From a virus: 64,000 bases of DNA. Both the position numbers and the translations under genes were made by a program. The stretch is taken from positions 1-64,000 of the IMG/VR virus record IMGVR_UViG_3300010396_000011; one strand, given 5' to 3'. The notes under the pieces were generated by a model, which was not told the origin of the DNA, did not search any database, and was given only the letters and a program-made list of their open reading frames with translations. Below are positions 48,836 to 56,028 of the stretch, piece by piece. Within the stretch, counting starts at the first letter, position 1. Each line of letters begins with the position of its first letter.

Positions 48836-49057
48836 ATGACCCCGACCACCTACGCACTCCTCGCCCGCGAGCGCAAGGCCGCGAAGATAGCGGATGCCCT
48901 TCAAAAGATCGGCATCACCTCCGACGAAGCAGCCACGGCCACGGAGAACGAATATGGCATGGCGGCGGAACTGGCCGGCACGAAGGTTCCGAGTGCGGCG
49001 ACCTGGGCTGTGGTGGTGGATATGTTGCGAAGGAGCCAAGCGGGAGCACTGGTATGA
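48836..49057 (+). CDS. Hypothetical 73-residue protein
   Basis: ATG 48836 overlaps the stop of the interrupted gene. Mostly helical (LARERKAAKIADALQKIG, ATWAVVVDMLRRSQAGALV). It ends with a 4-bp overlap to the nuclease gene. Possibly a DNA-binding early protein; no motif strong enough. Confidence 0.55.
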   Translation: MTPTTYALLARERKAAKIADALQKIGITSDEAATATENEYGMAAELAGTKVPSAATWAVVVDMLRRSQAGALV

Positions 49058-49674
49058 CAGCAGCAGCGCGTCTCGAATTCGACGAGATAACGCATTCGTA
49101 CACGATTGATGGTGCGCGCGTGCCGAGCGTGACGGCGGTACTTGAAGACGTCGGCATTATCGACTATTCCGCCATTCCTGACGGCACGCGCATTATGTCG
49201 CTGGAGCGTGGGCGCTTCGTCCACTCTCTCTGCCAATTCGATGACGAAGGCTCGCTGGATGAGAGCACGGTGGACCCGCGCTTATCTGGATACCTCCACG
49301 CTTGGCGCCGGTTTCGCTCGGACCATGGATTCCGGCCGGACCTGAATGAGCACCGCGATTACTGCGCTGCATTCGGATACGCGGGAACACTGGACCGCCG
49401 CGGCGTATTCGAGCACGTATACGGCAGCCCCGCGCCGACCGGCGAGGCGTTGATAGACATAAAAACAAGCGTGGCGCCATTTTGGGCCGCGTACCAGACT
49501 GCCGCGTACGCCAACTTTTTTGACAGCCCCGCGAAGTACCGACGCATGGCGGTGGAACTCCACGCCGACGAGACGTACCGCGTGCACGAATACCGGTGCT
49601 CGGACTTCGCAAAACATCTGAACGTTTTCCTCGCGGCACTCGCCGTTTACAACGCCAAAAGGAGCACCAGGTAA
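49054..49674 (+). CDS. PD-(D/E)XK nuclease, recombination exonuclease
   Basis: A 206-residue protein. FDEITHSYTIDGARVPSVTA at the start, FGYAGTLDRRGV and LIDIKTSVAPFWAAYQTAAY contain the Asp, (D/E)xK and QxxxY elements of RecB/lambda-exo-like nucleases. Together with the RecT gene downstream it probably forms an exonuclease-annealase pair for phage recombination. Overlaps upstream by 4 bp. Confidence 0.75.
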   Translation: MTAAARLEFDEITHSYTIDGARVPSVTAVLEDVGIIDYSAIPDGTRIMSLERGRFVHSLCQFDDEGSLDESTVDPRLSGYLHAWRRFRSDHGFRPDLNEHRDYCAAFGYAGTLDRRGVFEHVYGSPAPTGEALIDIKTSVAPFWAAYQTAAYANFFDSPAKYRRMAVELHADETYRVHEYRCSDFAKHLNVFLAALAVYNAKRSTR

Positions 49675-49676
49675 AT

Positions 49677-50369
49677 ATGAGCGCACAACCAATTACAGCA
49701 GCACCTCCAATTTTAGAAGAACGCGCGATGACCATAACTCAGCGCGCCCAAGCGATTCGCGTGGTGGATCAGCTGAGTTACGAACAGGCCGCAGAGATGC
49801 TCCTGGGCATCAAGGATCTGCGGAGGGAAGCGGAGGACCATCACCGTCCAATGATCGATGCCGCGCACAAATCGTGGAAATCGGCGCTCGCCGGTCTTCA
49901 TCGAATCGATGGCCCACTTTGCGAAGCCGAGAAGATCCTGAAAAACGGCATCGGTGGTTACGAGTCCGAACAGCGGCGTCTCCAGCAGGAACGCGAACGC
50001 GAAGCGCGGGAAGCGGCGGAGCGTGCGCAAGCAGAGTTGCTGGAAGCATCGATCGAAGCGGCCGAAGCCGAAGGCGCGAGCGTAGAGGAAGTGCGAGCCA
50101 TCATCGAACAGCCGATGGTCGCGCCCACGGTCACGGTCGCGCCGACGATTCAGAAAGTCTCCGGCGTGAGCATGGCCAAAACGTACCGCGCCGAAGTTTC
50201 CAACCTTCGCGAACTTTGTAAGGCAGTGGCGTTAGGCACGGTTCCCGAGGCCTATGTCACCGCGAACATGCCGGCGTTAAACGGCGTGGCGCGTTCAACT
50301 CGGGGCTCACTCAGAATTCCCGGCGTGCGCATAGTCGAAGAAACCAACGTGCGTGCCGGGCGGAGATAA
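49677..50369 (+). CDS. Coiled-coil protein between exonuclease and RecT
   Basis: A 230-residue protein from ATG 49677, three bases after the nuclease stop. A long charged coiled-coil lies at residues 80-150 (QRRLQQEREREAREAAERAQ), followed by a C-terminal globular part (YRAEVSNLRELCKAVALGTV). Proteins of this design commonly sit next to recT in phages, but their role is unknown to me. The frame upstream is open within the nuclease gene and is a shadow. Confidence 0.6.
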   Translation: MSAQPITAAPPILEERAMTITQRAQAIRVVDQLSYEQAAEMLLGIKDLRREAEDHHRPMIDAAHKSWKSALAGLHRIDGPLCEAEKILKNGIGGYESEQRRLQQEREREAREAAERAQAELLEASIEAAEAEGASVEEVRAIIEQPMVAPTVTVAPTIQKVSGVSMAKTYRAEVSNLRELCKAVALGTVPEAYVTANMPALNGVARSTRGSLRIPGVRIVEETNVRAGRR

Positions 50370-50374
50370 ACGAA

Positions 50375-51415
50375 ATGGCAACTCAAACGACAGCACCACC
50401 GAACAACGCGGTAGCTAGACAGCAGGCGCCTACTGGCCTCGCGACCGTCCAGAACTTGCTCGAAAAATTCAAGGGCCAGATTCAGGTCGCCCTGCCCAAG
50501 CACATGACTCCGGAGCGCATGATTCGCGTAGCGCTCACGGCTATGTCGCAGAATCCGCTACTGCAAAAGTGCGATCCACTGACGGTCTGCGCCTCGGTAG
50601 TGCAGGCATCGATTCTCGGCCTGGAGCCGAACAGCGCTCTCGGCGAGGCCTATCTGATCCCGTTCTGGAATCACAAGGGAAATGGCGGGCGCGGCGGCTA
50701 CGATTGCCAACTGCAGATCGGCTACAAGGGGCATACGAAGCTCGCTCGTAACTCCGGCGAAATCGCAATGATCGATGCGCAGCCCGTGTTCGAGGCTGAC
50801 GAATTCGACTGCGAAAAAGGAGACTCGCCGTACCTGAAACATAAGTGGGCGAAGACTGGAAGCCGTGGGAAGATCATCGGGTATTGGGCCGGATTCAAGA
50901 CGAAGGATGGTACCTTCTCTTTCGAATACTGGCCGTTAGAGCAGATCTACGAGCACCGCGACAAGTACAGTCAGGGAGCGTACAAGCGCGAGCGCGGCAA
51001 GGTCGTTCTCGACGAAAAGGGGCAGAAGGTTCTTCAGGGTCCGTGGAAAGATAGCCCTGACTGGATGTGCCGCAAGACCGTCCTCATTCAGGCTCTAAAA
51101 CTGGCACCGAAGTCCGTGCACCTGGCAACTGCGATCGCTCTCGACGAGGCTCACGACGCCGGCATCCGCCAGCAGTTCAGCATCGACGTTCCGCTGGAAT
51201 TGCAGCCTCCGGTGGAAGCGGAAGACACCGATCCGCCATTGCAAGAGCCGCAACGCACCGGATCGTCGGAAGCCGCGCCGAAACCCTGTACCACGAAGCC
51301 GCCATCGATTCTCGACGACAGCGACGAATTCGACGGCGACACCCTGCTCTGGCAGAAAGTGAAGGGCGTCGTATACCACCTGAATTCGGACGGCAAGGGT
51401 TACCACAAGCATTAA
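50375..51415 (+). CDS. recT: RecT single-strand annealing protein
   Basis: A 346-residue protein with the RecT core: ALPKHMTPERMIRVALTAM, QNPLLQKCDPLTVCASVVQA, GLEPNSALGEAYLIPF and YDCQLQIGYKGHTKLARNSG, then DSPDWMCRKTVLIQALKLAP. It anneals complementary strands during recombination-dependent replication. The C-terminal 70 residues are acidic and Pro-rich, perhaps for SSB or exonuclease contact. Normal length. Confidence 0.9.
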   Translation: MATQTTAPPNNAVARQQAPTGLATVQNLLEKFKGQIQVALPKHMTPERMIRVALTAMSQNPLLQKCDPLTVCASVVQASILGLEPNSALGEAYLIPFWNHKGNGGRGGYDCQLQIGYKGHTKLARNSGEIAMIDAQPVFEADEFDCEKGDSPYLKHKWAKTGSRGKIIGYWAGFKTKDGTFSFEYWPLEQIYEHRDKYSQGAYKRERGKVVLDEKGQKVLQGPWKDSPDWMCRKTVLIQALKLAPKSVHLATAIALDEAHDAGIRQQFSIDVPLELQPPVEAEDTDPPLQEPQRTGSSEAAPKPCTTKPPSILDDSDEFDGDTLLWQKVKGVVYHLNSDGKGYHKH

Positions 51416-51425
51416 CGGGCTCGGA

Positions 51426-51509
51426 GGCGCTAGCGATAGCGCCCTCTGGTAGCCGCTGGCAACGTTCCGGTTTCCTGGGGAGGATCTGAGGATTGCGCCA
51501 GCGGCTACC
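51426..51509 (+). ncRNA. Two-hairpin RNA element after recT
   Basis: A 7-bp stem with a GCGA (GNRA) loop (51426-51443) is followed by a perfect 13-bp inverted repeat, GGTAGCCGCTGGC (51448-51460) and GCCAGCGGCTACC (51497-51509), with a 36-nt loop. There is no T run, so it is not a standard terminator. It may shield the recT mRNA 3' end or regulate downstream genes. The small transposable element is inserted 12 bp after it. Confidence 0.5.
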
Positions 51510-51521
51510 TGAGCAAAAAAC

Positions 51522-51974
51522 GGCTATTCGGATTTGAGTGTGGAGAAACGTTGAAATGACATTGCATCCAAAATCGGATTCTGGTGTGGCTTCTGGTGAC
51601 GGTCGGGAAAGTATGCCGTTACGGGCCGTCGTTCAGGACGGCAATCTAGTCGTCTCCATCGGTATCCGCACGCTGGCTTTTGCCTTTGAGAATGGCGAGG
51701 GAAACAACCCGTATGACGAGTCTTCAGGGAAGTTCAAGCGGGAGTTCCAGATAGCCGATCCTCTTCAATTTGCCGAAGATGTCTGCCACGAAATCAACGA
51801 TGAGGAAGAGGACGGCAGCACGCCGCTGACCCGATTCTTGGATTACATGATGGACAAGGCTGTCGATAACGGCAGTCTCGGAATCTTGGACCCGGAAGAC
51901 GATGAACCACACGCAGCGAATCCCGATGGAGTTGACGGTGATGGAGCAAAAACCACACCAGAATCCGAATAGCC
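51522..51974. mobile_element. 453-bp non-autonomous element related to the ISL3-like transposon
   Basis: Left end GGCTATTCGGATTTGAGTGT is identical over 21 bp to the left end of the 46704 element. The right end, read inward, is GGCTATTCGGATTCTGGTGT. Flanking 8-mers are CAAAAAAC and CAAAAAAA, a near-perfect duplication in an A tract. There is no transposase inside; it carries one open frame. An inner copy of the end motif lies at 51572-51587. It would need the transposase encoded 4 kb upstream, or a host copy, to move. Confidence 0.75.
51556..51972 (+). CDS. Acidic protein carried by the small element
   Basis: A 138-residue protein from ATG 51556 (GGAG 10 bp upstream). PLRAVVQDGNLVVSIGIRTL and KREFQIADPLQFAEDVCHEI suggest a compact alpha/beta protein, with an acidic tail (DPEDDEPHAANPDG). 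The first and last codons run through the terminal repeats, so its ends are supplied by the element itself. No family recognised. Confidence 0.5.
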   Translation: MTLHPKSDSGVASGDGRESMPLRAVVQDGNLVVSIGIRTLAFAFENGEGNNPYDESSGKFKREFQIADPLQFAEDVCHEINDEEEDGSTPLTRFLDYMMDKAVDNGSLGILDPEDDEPHAANPDGVDGDGAKTTPESE

Positions 51975-51993
51975 CAAAAAAACAAGGAGAAAT

Positions 51994-52158
51994 ATGCAAG
52001 TCAGCCCGATCGAGAAAGAAGCCATCAAAGCGGCCATCGAAGAAGTACGCCAAAACTGCGAGCGCGTCTACGGCCAGCAGCCGGTGGGCGATTGGCGGTC
52101 GCGACTAGTGCTTCAGATTTATCAGCGCAACATGCGCGAGATGGCGGAGCGGAATTAG
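51994..52158 (+). CDS. Small helical protein
   Basis: A 54-residue protein with AAGGAG before ATG 51994. A single helical design (IEKEAIKAAIEEVRQNCERV). Its ribosome site begins 9 bp after the inserted element's right end, so expression may be altered by that insertion. Confidence 0.55.
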   Translation: MQVSPIEKEAIKAAIEEVRQNCERVYGQQPVGDWRSRLVLQIYQRNMREMAERN

Positions 52159-52162
52159 AGCG

Positions 52163-52315
52163 ATGTACACCATCCACAAAAAGCGCCTCTGCGAAGACTG
52201 CGGCTGCGGTCAAACCTTGCCGGAACATCTACAGTCGTGCGAATGCGCCTGTCATCCGCAGGACCGAGAGTCTGGTCCGCTCGTGAATAGCGCCGGCGCG
52301 GCGGTGCAGCAATGA
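52163..52315 (+). CDS. Small Cys/His-rich zinc-binding protein
   Basis: A 50-residue protein from ATG 52163. CEDCGCGQTLPEHLQSCECA holds multiple Cys and a His for zinc. It overlaps the next gene by 4 bp (ATGA). Function unknown. Confidence 0.5.
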   Translation: MYTIHKKRLCEDCGCGQTLPEHLQSCECACHPQDRESGPLVNSAGAAVQQ

Positions 52316-52440
52316 CCACCCTCCGTCGCCTCTGGTGCCGCGCCTTCCATCGCAAAACCCTTTGGCCGATCCACGGAACTTACATTTGCGCGGTCTGCAA
52401 GTTGGTGCATCCCGCGTGGGAGTCTGAGGTGGTTCGGTAG
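52312..52440 (+). CDS. Small CxxC protein
   Basis: A 42-residue protein with RRLWCRAFHRKTLWPIHG and CAVCKLVHPAW, a minimal zinc finger. It ends one base before the methyltransferase GTG. Called on junction and motif. Confidence 0.5.
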   Translation: MTTLRRLWCRAFHRKTLWPIHGTYICAVCKLVHPAWESEVVR

Positions 52441-53918
52441 TGTGGCTACACGTCCCATCCGAATGCTCTCCCTGTTCTCCGGCGCCGGTGGACTTGACCT
52501 CGGAATCCGAATCGCTCTACCAGGCGTTCGAACACTCTGTTACGTGGAGAGGGAACTCGCGGCCTGCCAGATCCTGGCGGCGCGCATGGCCGATGGATCG
52601 GCTGAGCCAGCACCCATCTTTACGGACATTGCCGCCTTCGATGGCCACCCGTGGCGTGGAGCAGTGGATCTCATTGTGGGCGGATTCCCTTGCACCGACC
52701 TGTCCGTCGCCGGGAAACGCGCCGGCATCACCGGAGAACACTCGGGACTCTGGTTTGAATACCTCCGCATCATTCGCGAGGTGCAACCCCGATGGGTCTT
52801 TATCGAGAATGTGCCGGCAGTTATCGCTGATCCCGCTGGAGGAATCGTACTCGGAGGGCTTGCCGAAGTCGGGTTCGATGCGGAATGGATATCTCTTCGA
52901 GCGTCCGACGTGGGAGCGCCCCACAAGCGGGAGCGGGTCTTTATCCTGGCCGTCTCCAAGGAGCGAGGATTCCGAGAGTTGCGGCAATCATCCGGGAGCG
53001 AACGATTCGTTGACGGGAATGGCTGGCCCGTGGAACACGCCGTCAACGGAGGACACCAAGACGGATGGACCAGCGGTTCTGGAGAGGTACGGAACGGCCG
53101 CCATGAAGACGTGCGACATGAGACTTCGGAATCAAATCGAGGCATGGGCGACACCGCGGGCGAACGATCCAGAGAAGCGCGGGAACTTCGACCCCACGGA
53201 CCCGATGACGGGGATAGCGGGGCAGGCGGCGATGTGGACGACTCCGCAATCCCACGACACAGCACCGGGAGATCCGAGCCGAGTAGGGCGGTACGGGACG
53301 GAGCACGGCGGCCGGAATCTGACGGACGACGTGATGCTGTGGCGGACGCCGGATGCTCCGGGGAGCGGCGATCCAAGGAATCGCCAGAACTCAATCGGCA
53401 ACGGACATCAGGTGACGATTGCCGAGCAAGCGGAGAGCTTCTGGTACACCCCGAACACCCCGAACGGCGGACGCCCTGTATCTGCGGACGTTGTGGAATC
53501 GAAGGGGCAGACGGAGGACGGCAAGCGGCAAGTGGGGCTGGAGAGTCAGTCGCGGCATTGGCCGACGCCGGCGGCGAGGGATTACAGGAGCGAAGCGGGG
53601 AGCGAAGCGACGGTAACGCACTTCAACCGCGCGGCGGGGCCGAGTTTGCCGGCGATGATCGAGCACGGATTTTCCCTCCCGGACCCGCAGACCGAGACGG
53701 ATGGGCAGAGCTCTTGCGGACGCACCCGCACTTCGCGCCTGCGATTGAACCCGGCCTTCGTGTGTCTGTTGATGGGCTGGCCCTGGTGGTTGACGAGGCC
53801 CGAACCGATCAGCTTCGCGCGGCGGGAAATGGAGTCGTGGCTCTCTGCGCAGCGCTGGCATTTACGGTCCTTGCTCACCGCGCGGGGCTTGACCTGTCGG
53901 AATTCGGAGGACTGTTGA
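52440..53918 (+). CDS. Overlapping frame with conserved-looking WPTP repeats
   Basis: In the frame two bases before the methyltransferase frame (equivalently +1), 492 codons are open. The product from about residue 80 contains ADSLAPTCPSPGNAPASP, SLSRMCRQLSLIPLEESYSE, SGSMRNGYLFERPTWERPTS, repeated WATPRAND, WTTPQSHD and WPTPAARD motifs, and RLNPAFVCLLMGWPWWLT. I recall similar proteins annotated next to or over phage C5 methyltransferases. ADA-type motifs of the methyltransferase frame coincide with WPTP motifs here. It is either truly dual-coding or a recurrent shadow. No good ribosome site is visible. Confidence 0.4.
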   Translation: MWLHVPSECSPCSPAPVDLTSESESLYQAFEHSVTWRGNSRPARSWRRAWPMDRLSQHPSLRTLPPSMATRGVEQWISLWADSLAPTCPSPGNAPASPENTRDSGLNTSASFARCNPDGSLSRMCRQLSLIPLEESYSEGLPKSGSMRNGYLFERPTWERPTSGSGSLSWPSPRSEDSESCGNHPGANDSLTGMAGPWNTPSTEDTKTDGPAVLERYGTAAMKTCDMRLRNQIEAWATPRANDPEKRGNFDPTDPMTGIAGQAAMWTTPQSHDTAPGDPSRVGRYGTEHGGRNLTDDVMLWRTPDAPGSGDPRNRQNSIGNGHQVTIAEQAESFWYTPNTPNGGRPVSADVVESKGQTEDGKRQVGLESQSRHWPTPAARDYRSEAGSEATVTHFNRAAGPSLPAMIEHGFSLPDPQTETDGQSSCGRTRTSRLRLNPAFVCLLMGWPWWLTRPEPISFARREMESWLSAQRWHLRSLLTARGLTCRNSEDC

Positions 53919-53923
53919 AGTGA
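52442..53923 (+). CDS. DNA cytosine-5 methyltransferase
   Basis: A 493-residue protein from GTG 52442; ATG 52463 is an alternative start at the conserved MLSLFSGAGG. Motif I FSGAGG (12-17), motif IV GGFPCTDLS (catalytic Cys84), motif VI ENV (122-124), motif VIII HKRERVF (161-167) and a C-terminal AAGNGVV (motif X-like) are all present. Residues 175-440 are a low-complexity polar region where the target-recognition domain should be. That region is overprinted by another open frame. It probably methylates phage DNA to avoid restriction. Confidence 0.85.
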   Translation: MATRPIRMLSLFSGAGGLDLGIRIALPGVRTLCYVERELAACQILAARMADGSAEPAPIFTDIAAFDGHPWRGAVDLIVGGFPCTDLSVAGKRAGITGEHSGLWFEYLRIIREVQPRWVFIENVPAVIADPAGGIVLGGLAEVGFDAEWISLRASDVGAPHKRERVFILAVSKERGFRELRQSSGSERFVDGNGWPVEHAVNGGHQDGWTSGSGEVRNGRHEDVRHETSESNRGMGDTAGERSREARELRPHGPDDGDSGAGGDVDDSAIPRHSTGRSEPSRAVRDGARRPESDGRRDAVADAGCSGERRSKESPELNRQRTSGDDCRASGELLVHPEHPERRTPCICGRCGIEGADGGRQAASGAGESVAALADAGGEGLQERSGERSDGNALQPRGGAEFAGDDRARIFPPGPADRDGWAELLRTHPHFAPAIEPGLRVSVDGLALVVDEARTDQLRAAGNGVVALCAALAFTVLAHRAGLDLSEFGGLLK

Positions 53924-53924
53924 C

Positions 53925-55142
53925 ATGGACTACCAATCTGAAATCGCCCGCTGCGAACGGGAAATGGCCGAATGCGAAGCGTACGGCGGCAAAGACGGGT
54001 TCGGGGCACTCCTTGGATTTTGCGATTGGTGGGGTGAGCGGAGTTTATTGATGGCAGAAGCGTTGAGGGCACCTTTTCCTTACTTCGGCGGAAAGTCAAA
54101 AGTCGCTCCTTTGGCGTGGGAGCGGTTCGGGGACGTGCCGAATTACGTAGAGCCGTTTTTTGGCAGCGGCGCGGTGCTTTTGGGCCGTCCAACCACACCA
54201 GGTGTTGAAACAGTGAACGACCGCGATTGTCTGCTCGCAAACTTCTGGCGGGCACTCCAAAATGACCCAGATAAAGTAGCGCGGTATGCCGACAATCCCG
54301 TAAACGAAGCAGACCAGCACGCGCGCCACTTATGGCTCGTTCAGCAAGAAGAGTTTCGCGAGCGAATGAAGACCGAGCCGGAGTTTTACGATGCAAAGAT
54401 TGCAGGATGGTGGGTATGGGGACAGTGTATTTGGATTGGCTCTGGATGGTGCGCGGTACAGCTACCCCACCTCGGGGACGCGGGCAAAGGGGTAAACCGA
54501 CAGCTACCCCACCTCGGGGACGCGGGCACGGGCGTACATCGTAAGCTACCCCACCTCGGGAACGCGGGCACGGGGGGAGCATGGATAAGCGACCCCACCT
54601 CGGGAACGCCTTCGCGCCAAATCCCGTTTCTCAACCGTCCCGGCGCTGGAATCAACGCCAAAAATCGGCGCAATGCTCTTACGCAATACATGTGCGAGCT
54701 GGCGGAGCGGATGCGCCGCGTACGGGTATGCTGTGGCGATTGGTCGCGGGTGTGTGGGCCTTCGCCTACGGTCAAGCTCGGCATTACGGGAGTCTTCCTA
54801 GATCCTCCATACGCAGACGAAGCAGACCGCGCAGACTCACTGTATTCGACAGACGATCTGACCGTTGCCCATGCAGTGCGCGAATGGGCTGTCGCCAACG
54901 GAGATAACCGCAATCTTCGCATTGCGCTTTGCGGCTATGACGGGGAACACCAGATGCCGGATTCATGGGAGTGCATCGCGTGGAAAGCGCGCGGCGGGTA
55001 TGGATCACAGGGAGAAGGACGGGGCCGCGAGAACTCAGGAAGAGAGCGGATATGGTTTAGCCCGTTCTGCCTTCGACCGCAAGAGAGCCTATTCCACGCC
55101 CTGAATAGCGCACTGCCAAGCGACGCCGAGGCCGTAGCATGA
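53925..55142 (+). CDS. D12-class adenine DNA methyltransferase with tandem-repeat insertion
   Basis: A 405-residue protein. PFPYFGGKSKVAP (FGGK, residues 54-57), YVEPFFGSGAVLLG (SAM motif I, 76-84) and VFLDPPYADEADRAD (DPPY, near 293) define a Dam/D12-type N6-adenine methyltransferase. The N-terminal 45 residues are an extra helical part. Residues 179-220 are three 14-residue repeats (QLPHLGDAGKGVNR type) inserted between the motifs, where the DNA-recognition region lies. It follows the C5 methyltransferase by one base; the two likely modify phage DNA together. Confidence 0.85.
   Translation: MDYQSEIARCEREMAECEAYGGKDGFGALLGFCDWWGERSLLMAEALRAPFPYFGGKSKVAPLAWERFGDVPNYVEPFFGSGAVLLGRPTTPGVETVNDRDCLLANFWRALQNDPDKVARYADNPVNEADQHARHLWLVQQEEFRERMKTEPEFYDAKIAGWWVWGQCIWIGSGWCAVQLPHLGDAGKGVNRQLPHLGDAGTGVHRKLPHLGNAGTGGAWISDPTSGTPSRQIPFLNRPGAGINAKNRRNALTQYMCELAERMRRVRVCCGDWSRVCGPSPTVKLGITGVFLDPPYADEADRADSLYSTDDLTVAHAVREWAVANGDNRNLRIALCGYDGEHQMPDSWECIAWKARGGYGSQGEGRGRENSGRERIWFSPFCLRPQESLFHALNSALPSDAEAVA
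54459..54584 (+). repeat. Three 42-bp coding tandem repeats
   Basis: Units begin at 54459, 54501 and 54543, with GCTACCCCACCTCGGG conserved in all. They encode the LPHLG(D/N)AG repeats of the D12 methyltransferase. High identity suggests copy number can change. The reverse frame is open as well and is a shadow. Confidence 0.8.
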
Positions 55143-55507
55143 CCCCCGACCTGAACCTTACCGCCGGGGAAATCGTGTGGATCTGCCGAGAATACGGCTC
55201 CCTCATGCAGGCCACGTACAACGAAACGATCTCCGCGATCGCCGCGTGTCCCGCGTGCGATGCGGACGTGGACCAGCACTGCATCGGGCAGTACGGAAGG
55301 CGGCATCGCGGCTCGCTTCACTCGGGCCGGCGCTCTGCGGCCGAGGCGTGGCGCAAGGCCAATCGCGACGAATGGATAATGCTGCGCGATTCGATCTTCC
55401 TCTCGCTGGTGCGGGAGAAACTGGCCGAGCGGCAGATTGCGGGGCGCGCGGCCGAGTTGATTCTCAGGCAGGCGGATTCCAACTTCGACATTCGGAGGGC
55501 GCTATGA
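55139..55507 (+). CDS. Zinc-ribbon-containing hypothetical protein
   Basis: A 122-residue protein overlapping the methyltransferase gene by 4 bp. The helical start (AGEIVWICREYGSLMQATYN) is followed by ACPACDADVDQHCIGQYG, a possible zinc site, then RRHRGSLHSGRRSAAEAWRK and a helical end. The zinc-site context is common in phage proteins. Overlaps downstream by 4 bp. Confidence 0.6.
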   Translation: MTPDLNLTAGEIVWICREYGSLMQATYNETISAIAACPACDADVDQHCIGQYGRRHRGSLHSGRRSAAEAWRKANRDEWIMLRDSIFLSLVREKLAERQIAGRAAELILRQADSNFDIRRAL

Positions 55508-56028
55508 ACTCCAAACCTTGTTATGGATGCCCGCTGCGCCACGTTGAGGCAGAGTCGCGAACTGGCAGCCTCATTCGTAAGCGATGCCCGATCCTTCAGG
55601 GGAAGTTGGACGCGGTACGCGGGCTTGGACTGAAGTCAATCGATTTTGAATGCTCGACCAAAACGGCACTGTTCACGCCGGGGCAGGGAGTTGCGTTTCT
55701 CGGCAGTAGCGATGAGCGAGGAGAATATGGCGAAAGGCCCTACGAAACCTACGCCGGGTTTGTGATGCGATGGCGCGGCAATAAGGTGCTAGTGGTGTCT
55801 GAAGAGACGGACAGCCCATTTTGTTCCATCTTCCCGAATAGGCTCACGCCTGTGTCGGATCGCAGGCGGGCGTGCATCCATTGTGGAATGCCAGAGGGCG
55901 TGAACATCAAAGTCAAGGGTAAGTTCGACGCCGAACCTCACGCATGGGTATGCAGGGCCGAAATCGGAGAGGGGGGAGACGGCATTCTCCCGTGTGAATA
56001 CGGATCAGCTACGGAGGCCGAAGCGTGA
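55504..56028 (+). CDS. Cys-rich hypothetical protein
   Basis: A 174-residue protein from ATG 55504. It has CYGCPLRHVE near the start, a middle beta region (GRPYETY-like strands, YAGFVMRWRGNKVLVVSEET) and CIHCGMPEG near residue 120. Two CxxC pairs could bind one zinc. Not recognised. The longer frame upstream belongs to the previous gene's shadow. Confidence 0.6.
   Translation: MNSKPCYGCPLRHVEAESRTGSLIRKRCPILQGKLDAVRGLGLKSIDFECSTKTALFTPGQGVAFLGSSDERGEYGERPYETYAGFVMRWRGNKVLVVSEETDSPFCSIFPNRLTPVSDRRRACIHCGMPEGVNIKVKGKFDAEPHAWVCRAEIGEGGDGILPCEYGSATEAEA

Larger units (their letters stand above)
46556..48839 (+). pseudogene. Small phage gene split by the ISL3-like transposon
   Basis: The gene starts at GTG 46556 and reads to AAG TTA (46697-46702), where the transposon enters. 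The other half resumes after the target duplication at 48771 with AAG TTA AAC GAC and ends at TGA 48837-48839. Joining the halves over one copy of the duplication gives an uninterrupted 69-residue protein (DHVIVITVFTTNDKQIRLPG, then SDAWDLAHKLNDYYPEALIE). With the insertion, translation instead ends inside the transposon at 46732 after 58 residues. The downstream gene's ATG overlaps the restored stop, confirming the original layout. Confidence 0.85.

Noticed and set aside
53875-54582. 235-codon minus-strand frame with CPRxRGGVA repeats
   Set aside because: Reverse reading of the methyltransferase repeats, without a ribosome site or known domain.
54459-54584. Repeats resembling a CRISPR array
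   Set aside because: Only three units of 42 bp with no unique spacers, inside the D12 methyltransferase frame.
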